DNA of 64,000 bases from Euzebya rosea (GTDB lineage: Bacteria; Actinomycetota; Nitriliruptoria; Euzebyales; Euzebyaceae): NCBI RefSeq assembly GCF_003073135.1, contig NZ_PGDQ01000006.1:62001-126000 (forward strand), given 5' to 3'. A program made the position numbers and the translations under genes. Shown here in pieces: positions 24,318 through 33,587 of the stretch. The notes under the pieces are model-generated. The model searched no databases. It was given only the letters and a program-made list of their open reading frames with translations, and was not told the origin of the DNA. Each line of letters opens with the position of its first letter. Position 1 is the first letter of the stretch.

Positions 24318-27164
24318 GTGCCGCTGACCACCATGACCCGCCGCCCGAGGCCGGCCCTGCGCACACGCGGGGCCGGCCTCTGGGTGCGTGGTGCGCGGCG
24401 GCGTCCGGGTCGTGGGCTGCTCGTCGTGCTCGGCCTGCTGGCCATGCACGTGGCGACCGTCGCCTCCCTTGTCGGGGGCAGCTCGCTGGAGCGCCTGTTC
24501 GTGGAGGACGCCCGGGCCCAGTGGGGACCGATCGACGTCGTCACCTTCCGTCCCGGCGAACCGCTGATCGGCGAGTCGCTGGTCCGGTTCGCCGCCACCG
24601 AGGGGGCGCTGCCCGGTGACCGCTGGGCCGGCCGGCTGGTCCTCGACGCGGTCGCCACCGGCGGTCCCGGTGCCCGGGAACCCGACGCGCGGCTGCTCGG
24701 GGTCTCCGCCGACGAGATCGACATCGGCGAACCGATGACGGGAGAGGGGCAGACCGACCCGCTGCTGCTGTCGCCCGAGGGCGTGCTGCTGGGCCAGCGG
24801 CTGGCCGAACGGATCGACGTCGCCATCGGCGACCCCGTCGGGTTCGTCATCGCCATCCCCGAGCACACCGATCCCGACGACGAGGACATCGCGCTGGCCC
24901 CGCGGGTCGTCCGGTGGGACGCCACCGTCGAGGGCATCGCCGAGGACACCGGCCTGGTCGACGCCGGTCGGACACCCAACGCCATCACCCGGCTGGACAC
25001 GCTGCAGCGCATCACCGGGCTCCCGGGGCTCGTGTCGGCCCTCTACCTGGACACCCCCGAGGACGGCCGGGATGCCGCGGAGGCCGTCACCGAGAGCTTC
25101 CAGTCCATCAACCGCCGCGTCGGCCTGGTGTCGGTGGAGGCCAAGGAGGACGCGCTCGACCTGGCCGCCGACGAGGGCGGGTTGTTCTCCGGCATCCTGC
25201 TGACCCTCGCCCTGCTGGTGGTCGCCGCCTCGGCGGCCGTGACCGTCAACCTGATCGTGCTGCTGGGGCAGGAACGGGCCCGCGAGGTCGCCGTCATGCG
25301 GGCGATCGGGGTCAGTCAGCGCCACGTCCGTCGGCTGTTGGTGTCCGAGGCCGTCGTCTACGCGCTCGTGGCCGCCGTGATCGGGGTCCTGCTGGCCCTG
25401 CCGCTGGCAGGGTGGCTGGCGACCACCATCGCCGACCACTTCGGCGCCATCGAGGCGGGTCGTGGACGCGAGCTCGTGGACCTCGACCTGACCCCGGACC
25501 CCGTGGCCGTCGTCAGCGGGGTCGTGACCGTGCTGGTGGTGGCGGTGATGACCGCGTGGTCGGCGGGGCGGCGGCTCGCCGGCCTGGACGTGGCCGACGT
25601 GCTCCGCGGTGGACCTCCTGTGCTGGGTGCCCCCGACCGTGGTGGTCGACGGCTGGCGGTGACCCGCGGGACGGGCCTGCTGGTCCTCGGGATGGGCCTG
25701 ACCGCGGGTGACGGCGGTGACCTGCTGCGCTACGTCGGCGTGTCGCTGCTGCTGATCGCCTGGTGGCTCCACCTGCGTCACGGGGTGCCGGCCGGTGCCG
25801 CCCGGTCGCGCCTGGACGAACGGGCCGCCGTCGTCGGGCTGGTCTGGTCAGTGGTGGCACCGGCGCTGCTGGGCGACTTCGCCGCCGGCGTGCAGGCGTC
25901 GTTCGGCATCCTCGTCCTGGCTGGCGTGGGCGCGGTGGCCTGCGCGACGGTGCTGGCGACGGCGAGGGCGCCGCAGCTGATGCGGATGGTCCGCCTGTAC
26001 CTGCCCGACCGGCGGGTCCAGGCGCCGCTGCGGACTGCCGGGTCGTGGGCCGGGCACCTGCGGTCCAGGGGCGGCACCGTCACGGGCACCGTCGGCGTCG
26101 TGCTGTTCATGGTCGCGGCGCTGGCCGTCCTCGGATCGGCCACCGACATCGGCGTGGCCCGGCAGCGCGGCGGCTACGACGTCGTCGGCACGTCATCGGT
26201 CCGGGTCGACCCCGACCAGCTCGCCACGGTCCGCGGGGTGCAACGCATCGACGCGATGGACCACACGCTGATGGGCGAGGGCTGGTTCACCACCGAGGAC
26301 GACGATGACGAGGCCTCCTCGGTGCCCTACCCGGTGCGGGCCATCCGCGTCTCCCCGGGCTTCGCGTCCGCCCAGGCCTTCCAGCTCGCCGATGCGCTGC
26401 CCGGCTACGGGTCGGCGGCCGAGGTGCTCGACGACGTCATCCGCGGCGAGGGGGTCGTGCTGGACCGCTACGCCCGTCCCGAGGGGGCGATGCCCGGCGA
26501 CGACGTGGTCATCGACGACGGACGGGGACCGGTCGGCCACGAGCTGCTCGCCGTGCTCGACACCTACCTGCTGCAGGGCGTCCTGATGGGTGCCGAGGCC
26601 TACGAGGACCTGTTCCCCACACGCGGCCCCACCTTCGTGCTCGCGGCGGCCAACGACGGCCACGACGTCGCCGCGCTGGCAGGTGAGCTCGACGAGACCG
26701 CCGCCGACGTGGGCCTGGACGTGGACACCGTCGCCGAGGCCGCACGGGAGGTCGTCGCGGTCAACCGCACGTTCACCGACACGTTCGCGGTGATGCTGCG
26801 CCTGGCCCTCGGGGTCGCGCTGGTCGGTGTGGCGGTGCTGGTCGCGCGGGCGGTGCGCGAGCGGCGCAGCCAGCTGGCGGTGCTGCGTGCCATCGGGTTC
26901 AGCCGGGGCGACGTCACCCTGGCGCTGGTGGCCGAACCGATGCTGCAGGCCGCCGCGGGTGTCGTCATCGGCGTGGTGGCGGGACTCGGGGTGCTCTGGC
27001 TGCTGTTCCGCCGCGGGTTCGCCGACCTCGCGTTCGTGGTGGGCTGGGCGGACCTCGGCCTGACGTGTGCCGTGGTGCTGCTGCTGGTCCTCGTCAGCTC
27101 GTTGGTCCCGGCCGTACGCGGCGCGCGCGGCGACGTCGCCGCCGGCCTGCGCGACCAGGGGTGA
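24318..27164 (+). CDS. Large MacB/FtsX-type ABC transporter permease
   Basis: A 948-residue membrane protein with two FtsX modules. There is a transmembrane helix near residues 35-55, an extracytoplasmic MacB-like domain (about 60-280), helices with LLTLALLVVAASAAVTVNL and AREVAVMRAIGVSQRHVRR (about 290-345), a middle hydrophobic block (about 440-620), a second periplasmic domain and a second FtsX core with RRSQLAVLRAIGFSRGDV near 855. Ten or so helices in all, as in the long AcdeP/YxdM-like permeases. It needs an ATPase; the plus-strand ATPase at 33588 is the best local candidate. GTG 24318 has a TACCCT box 9 nt upstream; ATG 24333 is an alternative start. Confidence 0.82.
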   Translation: MPLTTMTRRPRPALRTRGAGLWVRGARRRPGRGLLVVLGLLAMHVATVASLVGGSSLERLFVEDARAQWGPIDVVTFRPGEPLIGESLVRFAATEGALPGDRWAGRLVLDAVATGGPGAREPDARLLGVSADEIDIGEPMTGEGQTDPLLLSPEGVLLGQRLAERIDVAIGDPVGFVIAIPEHTDPDDEDIALAPRVVRWDATVEGIAEDTGLVDAGRTPNAITRLDTLQRITGLPGLVSALYLDTPEDGRDAAEAVTESFQSINRRVGLVSVEAKEDALDLAADEGGLFSGILLTLALLVVAASAAVTVNLIVLLGQERAREVAVMRAIGVSQRHVRRLLVSEAVVYALVAAVIGVLLALPLAGWLATTIADHFGAIEAGRGRELVDLDLTPDPVAVVSGVVTVLVVAVMTAWSAGRRLAGLDVADVLRGGPPVLGAPDRGGRRLAVTRGTGLLVLGMGLTAGDGGDLLRYVGVSLLLIAWWLHLRHGVPAGAARSRLDERAAVVGLVWSVVAPALLGDFAAGVQASFGILVLAGVGAVACATVLATARAPQLMRMVRLYLPDRRVQAPLRTAGSWAGHLRSRGGTVTGTVGVVLFMVAALAVLGSATDIGVARQRGGYDVVGTSSVRVDPDQLATVRGVQRIDAMDHTLMGEGWFTTEDDDDEASSVPYPVRAIRVSPGFASAQAFQLADALPGYGSAAEVLDDVIRGEGVVLDRYARPEGAMPGDDVVIDDGRGPVGHELLAVLDTYLLQGVLMGAEAYEDLFPTRGPTFVLAAANDGHDVAALAGELDETAADVGLDVDTVAEAAREVVAVNRTFTDTFAVMLRLALGVALVGVAVLVARAVRERRSQLAVLRAIGFSRGDVTLALVAEPMLQAAAGVVIGVVAGLGVLWLLFRRGFADLAFVVGWADLGLTCAVVLLLVLVSSLVPAVRGARGDVAAGLRDQG

Positions 27165-27197
27165 GCCGACACCCGGACCGATGCGGGTCGGGCGTGC

Positions 27198-28178
27198 TCA
27201 GGGGGTCGGGCGATCGACGTGGCCGTGGGCGAACCGGACGATGTCGTCCAGCGCCTCGTCAGCGGCCCGCAACCGCCGATGTGCCAGGTGGAAGACGTGC
27301 CAGGTCCGCGGCCACGTCCGGTACTCCACGGTGCCGCCCACCTCGCGCAACGCGGTGACGTAGGCAGCGGCATCGGGGCCGCAGAACTCGTGCTCGGCAG
27401 CGTGGACCAGCGTCGGGGGCATGACCGAGAGGTCGCCTACGGTCAGCCGGAGGTCGGGGTCGTCGGCCCCCTGCCCGTACGCCCGCACCACGGCGACGGC
27501 GGCACCCACGGGGATGCTGCGGTCCGGCGGCTCGGCCATCGCCAGCGCCTCGGTGAACCCGGGGTCGGCTGCCGGGGACAACGCCACCACCGCAGCCGGC
27601 ACGGGCATCGACGCCCTGACGGCGCGGGAGGGCAGGCCCAACGCCAGGTGCCCGCCGGCGGAGTCGCCGGCCACCACGACCCGAGACGGATCGACCCCAC
27701 GGTCCAGCAGCCATCGCCACGCCCGCAGGACGTCGTCGGCGGCGGCCGGGTGGGGGTGTTCGGGCGCCAGGCGGTAGTCGACGGAGAAGGCCGGCCAGCC
27801 CAGCCGCCTGGACAGCTCGCCGGTCAGCGTCCGGTGGGTCTCGGGGGAGCCGAACACGAACCCGCCACCGTGGACGTACAGCAGGATCGGGCCGCTGCGG
27901 TCCGTCGCGCCCGGGGCTTCGTGCCACTCTCCCCGCACGCGGGCCCGGTCGAACGGCTCGTCGACGGTCGCCACGTCGATGTCGTCATCGGCCGGCCACT
28001 GGCGGACGAGGTAGGCGTCGCAGACGGCCCGGGTGAGCTTCAGCTCTGGGGTGGTCATGCGACCGCGCAGGTCAAGGGACTTCAGGTACAGGCCGACGCT
28101 CGCCTCGAGGACCGAACGGACGGTCCGTCGCGTGTGCCGGCGAACCGTCCCGGCGAACGGGATGGGGATGGAGGTCAT
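27198..28178 (-). CDS. Alpha/beta hydrolase (hormone-sensitive-lipase-like esterase)
   Basis: This 326-residue hydrolase has the HSL-family oxyanion motif YVHGGGFVFGSPETH (about residue 135) and the nucleophile elbow VVAGDSAGGHLALG. The C-terminal catalytic His is probably in TWHVFHLAHRR. There is no signal peptide, although residues 1-50 carry an amphipathic lead. The substrate is likely a short acyl ester. ATG 28178 sits after GGAG-type purines and is preferred over a longer frame running into the ThuA gene. It points away from the permease and follows a ThuA gene on the same strand. Confidence 0.85.
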   Translation of the reverse strand: MTSIPIPFAGTVRRHTRRTVRSVLEASVGLYLKSLDLRGRMTTPELKLTRAVCDAYLVRQWPADDDIDVATVDEPFDRARVRGEWHEAPGATDRSGPILLYVHGGGFVFGSPETHRTLTGELSRRLGWPAFSVDYRLAPEHPHPAAADDVLRAWRWLLDRGVDPSRVVVAGDSAGGHLALGLPSRAVRASMPVPAAVVALSPAADPGFTEALAMAEPPDRSIPVGAAVAVVRAYGQGADDPDLRLTVGDLSVMPPTLVHAAEHEFCGPDAAAYVTALREVGGTVEYRTWPRTWHVFHLAHRRLRAADEALDDIVRFAHGHVDRPTP

Positions 28179-28221
28179 GGGCACAGTCGATACCCGAGGC
28201 CGCCGCACGACGAACCGCAGG

Positions 28222-29676
28222 TCAGCGGGGGGCGATCCACGCGAGGCTGCCGAAGACATCCCGGTCGGCGTTGGCGCCGGCGAGGGGACCGGCGGGCCCT
28301 TCGGCGAAGGTGAGCACCACGTCGTGCGTCCCCTCGGTCGGGATGACATCCGCGGTCAGGACCGTCCAGGAGGCCACCGGGCCGGTCACGCCGACCACAG
28401 GGTCCAGCGCGGCCGGCAGATGCGTGGAGAACAGCCCGCCCGTTGTCGGCAGCAGGGTGGCCGTCCCGATCATCGGACCGTCGGCGTCGCCGGTGCGAAC
28501 CTCGACGGTGCCGCCCGTCGCCGGGGTGATCCGCTGGTGGTAGGGCCCGCCGGTGACCGCCACGGTGCTCGGCGCCGCGATGGTGTGCGCGACGGCGAAC
28601 AGGTCCATGGCCTCGACGTCGGTCAGGTCCACGTCGGGGAAGGTGATGGCGGATTCGCCGACGACGATGTCGGTGACGGCGACCTGCCCACCGGAGTAGG
28701 TGGAGACCTCGGTCCGGGCACCCTCGACGGTTGCCCATGCCGCGCCGAGGCGGTCCGCGCCGGACACGCCCGTGGCCGGGTCCACCGGAACAGAACAGTC
28801 GACCTCTGCCGTCATCCGGCCGCCGGTCCAGGTGACCGCGTTGGTGAGCATCGTCGTGTAGTCGACGTCGGCGAAGTGGTAGCCGGAGTGGCCGATGTTG
28901 GTGTAGAAGCTACGGCCCCCACCCACCGGGCGGCACCAGGTGATCGGCTGCTCGTAGTGGTACAGCGCCCCTTGTGCCCCGATGGAGGTGTTGTCCATCG
29001 AGTGGATGACGTGGACATCGGGCCGGACGTCCATCTGCCAGCGATAGGTCTCGTCGTGGGAGTCGTAGGCCGGGTCGACGCCGTCCAGGAGCGGGATGTC
29101 GGGGTCCTCGACGTTCAGCTGCAGCCGGTACGGCTCGACCTCGATGCCGCCGAAGCTGTACCAGTGCCCGTCGTACTGCCCGCCGATCAGCTCGTGGAAG
29201 GCCGGCCAGGTGTAGTTGGAGTCCGCGGCTGAGTGCACGCCGAGGATGCCGTGGCCGTCGCGAACCCACTCCACGACCGAGCCGCGCAGGTCGTCGCGTT
29301 CGTCCGCGGGGAACGGCACTTCACCGGTGGAGTTGTTCCAGACCAGCAGGTCGAAGGTGGCGAGTCGCTCGGGTCGCAGCCACTCCCACGCCGAGATGCC
29401 GTCGTCCTCCAGTCCATCGATGAGCGTCGGATCGTCGTGGGCGACCACGACGCGGTACTCGTCGGGGCGGGCGTTGAGGGACAGGAACCATTCGGCCCCG
29501 CTGACGATGGCGTCGGTGTGGGAGAACCCGTAGGGCTGGGAGAACACCAGGATGTCCAGCGGATCCTGGGGTTCGGGCTCGGTCGCGCCTGCGGCTGGGA
29601 CACCGACGGCGAGCAGCAGCACGGCCAGCAGGCCGAGCAGGGGTCGAGGCGGGGTGCGGTCGTGGGTTCGGCTCAT
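28222..29676 (-). CDS. Secreted ThuA-like protein with C-terminal beta domain
   Basis: A 484-residue exported protein: signal peptide about 1-32 (LLGLLAVLLLAVGVPAAGA), a ThuA domain about 40-290 (ILVFSQPYGFSHTDAIV, LGVHSAADSNYTW, FYTNIGHSGYHF), then a CBM6-like beta-sandwich (about 310-484) with VEVRTGDADGP and HDVVLTFAEGPAG, likely sugar-binding. ATG 29676 follows GGAGCCGAG. It is one of three ThuA proteins in the window, each with a different C-terminal module. It lies 43 nt upstream of the esterase gene on the same strand, so the two may be co-transcribed. Confidence 0.85.
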   Translation of the reverse strand: MSRTHDRTPPRPLLGLLAVLLLAVGVPAAGATEPEPQDPLDILVFSQPYGFSHTDAIVSGAEWFLSLNARPDEYRVVVAHDDPTLIDGLEDDGISAWEWLRPERLATFDLLVWNNSTGEVPFPADERDDLRGSVVEWVRDGHGILGVHSAADSNYTWPAFHELIGGQYDGHWYSFGGIEVEPYRLQLNVEDPDIPLLDGVDPAYDSHDETYRWQMDVRPDVHVIHSMDNTSIGAQGALYHYEQPITWCRPVGGGRSFYTNIGHSGYHFADVDYTTMLTNAVTWTGGRMTAEVDCSVPVDPATGVSGADRLGAAWATVEGARTEVSTYSGGQVAVTDIVVGESAITFPDVDLTDVEAMDLFAVAHTIAAPSTVAVTGGPYHQRITPATGGTVEVRTGDADGPMIGTATLLPTTGGLFSTHLPAALDPVVGVTGPVASWTVLTADVIPTEGTHDVVLTFAEGPAGPLAGANADRDVFGSLAWIAPR

Positions 29677-29769
29677 CTCGGCTCCTTGATCGCGACCAGC
29701 GCCGCGGGTGGTGTTCACGCCCTGTCGACGCCTGTGTTCGACACCTGCGCCCGGATTTCCTGCTTCAGG

Positions 29770-29781
29770 CAACAAACTCGG
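29770..29781 (+). promoter_or_regulatory. CAACA-type motif (CAACAAACTCGG)
   Basis: Located 94 nt upstream of the minus-strand ThuA start, in a gap that also contains the terminator of the preceding dehydrogenase pair. Confidence 0.38.
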
Positions 29782-29802
29782 GAGGGTCGGGCGGAGAACC
29801 CA

Positions 29803-29836
29803 CCGGGGCCGCACGGTTCGCACCGTGTGGCCCCGG
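29803..29836. terminator. Terminator of the dehydrogenase pair
   Basis: A 14-bp stem with one G-T pair (arms 29803-29816 and 29823-29836, loop TTCGCA) lies 20 nt after the minus-strand stop at 29857. Confidence 0.6.
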
Positions 29837-29856
29837 GGCCCGTGATGGGCGGGTCG

Positions 29857-31611
29857 TCAGATCACGCGGCGGCGTCGATGGACGCCGAGCCAGCCGAGCA
29901 CCACCAGCACCAGCGTGACCAGGCCAACGGTCGGCAGGGCAGCCGCCACCCCGCCGTCGACGCCGGCGACCAACGTGACCGCGGTACGGTCCAGCAGCTC
30001 GACGTCGCCGCCGTAGTCGGCGACGTCGGGGGCGCAGCCGGCGCACTGGAGACGGGTCAGGCGACCGGACGTGGAGTTCCAGCTGCCGTTGGCCTCGACC
30101 ACGTAGACCGCGCCGTCGGGGCCGGTCGCCATGTCGATCGGGTTGCTGAGGCCCGGCAGCACGAAGGGGATGCCGTTGGCCGTGGCGTTCAACGACGCCG
30201 GGTTGGTGTCCAGCGACCCGTCGTCGGCGATGGGCATGTGCCACACCGCGCCACGGCTGTACTCCATCCACAGGAAATGGTCGTCGTAGGCCTCGGGCAG
30301 GCGCAGTGCCCCGTCGTCGGGCCGGTGGTAGGCCACACCGCCGAGGGCCGTGTTGCCGCCGCCACCCATCTGCACGTACGGGCTGGTCGGAGAGGGCACG
30401 TAGGTGTACCAGACCGCCGCAGGGGTCATGCCGGCGCAGCTGAACGGCTCGCCGGCGGTGCCCGTGGCGAAGTCGTACTCGTTGTAGGGGATGTTGTCGC
30501 CGATGCAGTACGGCCAGCCGTGGTTGGTGCCACCGCCCGGCGGGACGACCTCGACCTCGTCGTGGGCCGCGGGCCCGCGGGCCGGGTCGGGGTTTCGGGC
30601 GTCGGGGCCGACGTTGCCCGCGTACACGTGGTCGGTCTCGGGGCTGTAGCCGAAGCGGTACAGCGACCGGAAGCCGTAGGCGTACACGTACGGGTCGGCC
30701 CCCGCGTCCTGCACGAAGGGGTTGGGTTCGATGCCGGGACGGTCGCCGGGGACGCCGTCGCCCAGCGGGCCGTCGAGGCCGGACTCGAGCTCCTCGATGT
30801 CGATGCGCAGGACCTTGCCGCGGCGGTCGGCCAGGTTCTGGCTGGTCAGCGCAGCGGAGTTGAACGTCCAGTCCGCCCGCTGGTCATGGGGGGAGTACCC
30901 GCTGGAGTGGTCCGACGTCGTGTCGTCGCCCGTGGACAGCAGCAGGGTCCCGTCGTTGCGCCACTCCATGTCCCCGCCGTAGTGGCAGCAGTAGAACCAC
31001 TCGGCAGGGTTCTCGAACAGCTCGAGCTCGGAGTCGAGGTCGATGATGTTGGTCTCGAGGTCCATCGTGAAGCGGGACAGCCGCCACACGCCCTCGTCGT
31101 TGCCGGAGGAGGGGCAGCCGTTGCCGGCGGAGGCGTCGCAGTGCGGCCGGGCGTCGGGCATCTTCGGCGGCCAGATGTCCTGGCCGAGGGAGTTGGCGAC
31201 GGTGTAGTAGAGGTACAGCTCGCCGGAGGTCATGAAGTCGGGGGCCAGCAGGATCCCGTGGATGCCGCCCTCGGCCAGGTTGAACCCGGCCGGGCACTCC
31301 TCGCCGCGGGGGCAGTTGGCGACGTCGAACTGGCCACCCTGGCGGTCGTAGGCGTCGACGGGCAGGAACGCCGCGCGGGTCACGGTGCCGTCCTGCTCCC
31401 AGACGGTCACCTGCCCCTCGCGGCTCGTCACGATCACCCGTCCGTCGGGGGCGACCTCCAGTGCGGTCGGCGAGATCAGCTCGCCGTACAGCACCTCCTG
31501 GTCGACCGTCGGGTCGGGCAGCAGGGACTGGGCGCCGGCAGCGGTGCCCAGCGGGAGGATCATCGCCATCGCGGCGACGACCACGAACAGCCTGGTCAGG
31601 GTGGTGGTCAC
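29857..31611 (-). CDS. Secreted GSDH-like quinoprotein, second of a tandem pair
   Basis: A 584-residue exported propeller with signal (about 1-28, ending GAQS), GGIHGILLAPDFMTSGELYL, STGDDTTSDHSSGYSPHDQR, DRRGKVLRIDIEELESGLDG, DEVEVVPPGGGTNHGWPYC and GPDGAVYVVEANGSWN, and a C-terminal membrane helix followed by RRRR. It is very similar to the protein encoded just upstream. The start is a GTG whose GTGA overlaps the upstream stop by 4 bases, so translation is coupled. Cysteines (CDASAGNGCPSS, FYCCHYGG) are conserved in both copies and suggest disulphides. Sugar oxidation with PQQ is inferred from the family. Confidence 0.85.
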   Translation of the reverse strand: MTTTLTRLFVVVAAMAMILPLGTAAGAQSLLPDPTVDQEVLYGELISPTALEVAPDGRVIVTSREGQVTVWEQDGTVTRAAFLPVDAYDRQGGQFDVANCPRGEECPAGFNLAEGGIHGILLAPDFMTSGELYLYYTVANSLGQDIWPPKMPDARPHCDASAGNGCPSSGNDEGVWRLSRFTMDLETNIIDLDSELELFENPAEWFYCCHYGGDMEWRNDGTLLLSTGDDTTSDHSSGYSPHDQRADWTFNSAALTSQNLADRRGKVLRIDIEELESGLDGPLGDGVPGDRPGIEPNPFVQDAGADPYVYAYGFRSLYRFGYSPETDHVYAGNVGPDARNPDPARGPAAHDEVEVVPPGGGTNHGWPYCIGDNIPYNEYDFATGTAGEPFSCAGMTPAAVWYTYVPSPTSPYVQMGGGGNTALGGVAYHRPDDGALRLPEAYDDHFLWMEYSRGAVWHMPIADDGSLDTNPASLNATANGIPFVLPGLSNPIDMATGPDGAVYVVEANGSWNSTSGRLTRLQCAGCAPDVADYGGDVELLDRTAVTLVAGVDGGVAAALPTVGLVTLVLVVLGWLGVHRRRRVI

Positions 31612-33353
31612 AGGACTTCTGCCCGTCGACGCCAGGCGACCAGCGCCAGCGTGGTGGCCAGCAGGACGAGCAGGGCCGCACCGGGCAACCGGTCGACGAT
31701 CCCGCCGTCCACGCTGGCGACCAGCGTCTCGGCGGTGCGGTCGAGGACCTGCACGTCGCCGCCGTAGTCAGCCGCGTCAGGCGTGCAGCCGGCGCAGGTG
31801 ATGCGGGTCAGCCGGCCGGCGGTGGAGTTCCAGAAGCCGTTGCCCTCGACCACGTAGACGGCGCCGTCGGGGCCGACGGTCGCGTCGATCGGGTTGCTGA
31901 GGGTGTTGACGAGGGGGATGCCGCCCATGGCGACCGGCAGCAACGAGGTGGGTGAACCGTCGAGCGACCCGTCCGCCTTGATCGGGGACCGCCACATCTG
32001 GCCGCGGCCGTGCTCCATCCACAGCAGCTGGTTGTCATAGGTCTCGGGCAGCCGCAGCGCGCCGGTCTCGGGCCGGAAGTAGGCCGTGCCACCCATCGCG
32101 GTGTTGGAGCCCTGTCCCATCTGCACGAACGGGCTCGTGTTGCTCGGCGCGTAGGTGTAGTAGATCGTCGCCGGGGTCATGCCGGCACAGCTGAACGGTT
32201 CGCCGGCCGTGCCGGTGGCGAAGTCGTAGCGGTTGTACGGCAGGTTGTTGGCGATGCAGTACGGCCAGCCGTGGTTGGTGCCACCGCCGGGCGGGACGAC
32301 CTCGATCTCGTCGTGGGCGGCGGGACCGCGGGTCGGGTTGGGGTTGCGGGCGTCGGGCCCGACCGTGCCGACGTAGAGGTGGTCGGTGGTGGGGTTGTAG
32401 GCGAACCGGTAGTTGGAGCGGAATCCCAGCGCGTAGACGTACGGGTCGGCGTCGGGGTCGTCGGCGAAGGGGTTGGGGGCGATGCCGGGACGGTCGCCGG
32501 GGACGCCGTCACCGAGCGGGCCGTCGAGGCCGGACTCGAGCTCCTCGACGTCGATGCGCAGGACCTTGCCACGGCGGTCGGCCAGGTTCTGGCTGGTCAG
32601 CGCGGCGGAGTTGAACGTCCAGTCCGCCCGCTGGTCGTGGGGGGAGTACCCGCCGGAATGGTCCGACGTGGTGTCGTCACCCGTCGTCATCAGCAGCGTG
32701 CCGTCGTTCTTCCACTCCAGGTCACCGCCGTAGTGGCAGCAGTAGAACCACTCCGCGGGATTCTCGAACAGCTCGAGCTCGGAGTCGAGGTCGATGATGT
32801 TGGTGTCGAGGTCCATCGTGAAGCGCGACAGGCGGAACTTGCCCTCGTCGTTGCCGGAGGAGGGGCAGCCGTTGCCGGCGGAGGCGTCGCAGTGCGGCCG
32901 GGCGTTCGGCATCTTCGGCGGCCAGATGTCCTCGCCGAGGGAGTCGACCGGCGTGTAGTAGAGGTACAGCTCGCCGGAGGTCATGAAGTCGGGGGCCAGC
33001 AGGATCCCGTGGATGCCGCCCTCGGCTAGGTTGTAGCCGGCCGGGCATTCCTTCCCCCGCGGGCAGGCCGATTCGTCGAACTGGCCGCCCTGGCGGTCGT
33101 AGGCGTCGACGGGCAGGAAGGCCGCTCGGGTGGTGGTGCCGTCCTGCTCCCAGACGGTGATCTGCCCCTCGCGGCTGACGACGACGGCCCGCCCGTCGGG
33201 GGCGACCTCGAGCGCGGTGGGGGTGATCAGCTGGTTGAACAGGACCTCCCGTTCGACAGCGGGGTCCACGCCCAGCTGCTGGGCGTGGGACACCCCCGTC
33301 AGCGGCAGGACCATCGCGATCGCGACGAGCGCGACGAACGCGGCTCTTCTCAT
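31608..33353 (-). CDS. Secreted GSDH-like quinoprotein, first of a tandem pair
   Basis: This 581-residue exported protein has a signal about 1-25 (ending SHAQQ) and shares nearly every motif with the next gene: GGIHGILLAPDFMTSGELYL, CCHYGGDLEW, TGDDTTSDHSGGYSPHDQR, RRGKVLRIDVEELESGLDG, DEIEVVPPGGGTNHGWPYC. It ends with a membrane helix and RRRAEVL. Long runs of identical bases between the two genes indicate a recent duplication or gene conversion. The start ATG 33353 opens an operon whose control region carries a CAACA-type motif at 33459. Confidence 0.85.
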   Translation of the reverse strand: MRRAAFVALVAIAMVLPLTGVSHAQQLGVDPAVEREVLFNQLITPTALEVAPDGRAVVVSREGQITVWEQDGTTTRAAFLPVDAYDRQGGQFDESACPRGKECPAGYNLAEGGIHGILLAPDFMTSGELYLYYTPVDSLGEDIWPPKMPNARPHCDASAGNGCPSSGNDEGKFRLSRFTMDLDTNIIDLDSELELFENPAEWFYCCHYGGDLEWKNDGTLLMTTGDDTTSDHSGGYSPHDQRADWTFNSAALTSQNLADRRGKVLRIDVEELESGLDGPLGDGVPGDRPGIAPNPFADDPDADPYVYALGFRSNYRFAYNPTTDHLYVGTVGPDARNPNPTRGPAAHDEIEVVPPGGGTNHGWPYCIANNLPYNRYDFATGTAGEPFSCAGMTPATIYYTYAPSNTSPFVQMGQGSNTAMGGTAYFRPETGALRLPETYDNQLLWMEHGRGQMWRSPIKADGSLDGSPTSLLPVAMGGIPLVNTLSNPIDATVGPDGAVYVVEGNGFWNSTAGRLTRITCAGCTPDAADYGGDVQVLDRTAETLVASVDGGIVDRLPGAALLVLLATTLALVAWRRRAEVL

Positions 33354-33458
33354 GGCTCGGCTCCCCAGTCAGGTTGTTCGGCTCGACCCCCGTCGTGGCT
33401 CCGGACACGGGTCGACCACCCTCTTCCACACGACCCGGCCGGATCCCTGCCTCGCGCT

Positions 33459-33470
33459 CGAAAAATGTTG
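33459..33470 (-). promoter_or_regulatory. CAACA-type motif (CAACATTTTTCG)
   Basis: Lies between the divergent dehydrogenase pair (33353, minus) and the ABC ATPase (33588, plus). It differs from the copy at 15739 by one base (T for C at position 10). Confidence 0.45.
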
Positions 33471-33587
33471 TGGAGCCGAACGAATGTCTTCGGGGAGGTC
33501 GCTGGGAGGTCGTGGCGGTACCGTCGACAGCCCTCGTCGACGCACCACGACGTCGACAGCCGATCAACCGCAAGAGGAGCCAGACCC

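Noticed and set aside
29857-29960. LPXTG-type sortase signal at the end of the quinoprotein (LPTVG)
   Set aside because: LPTVG lacks the Thr-Gly pair and the paralogue has LPGAA; a simple membrane anchor with a positive tail is more likely.
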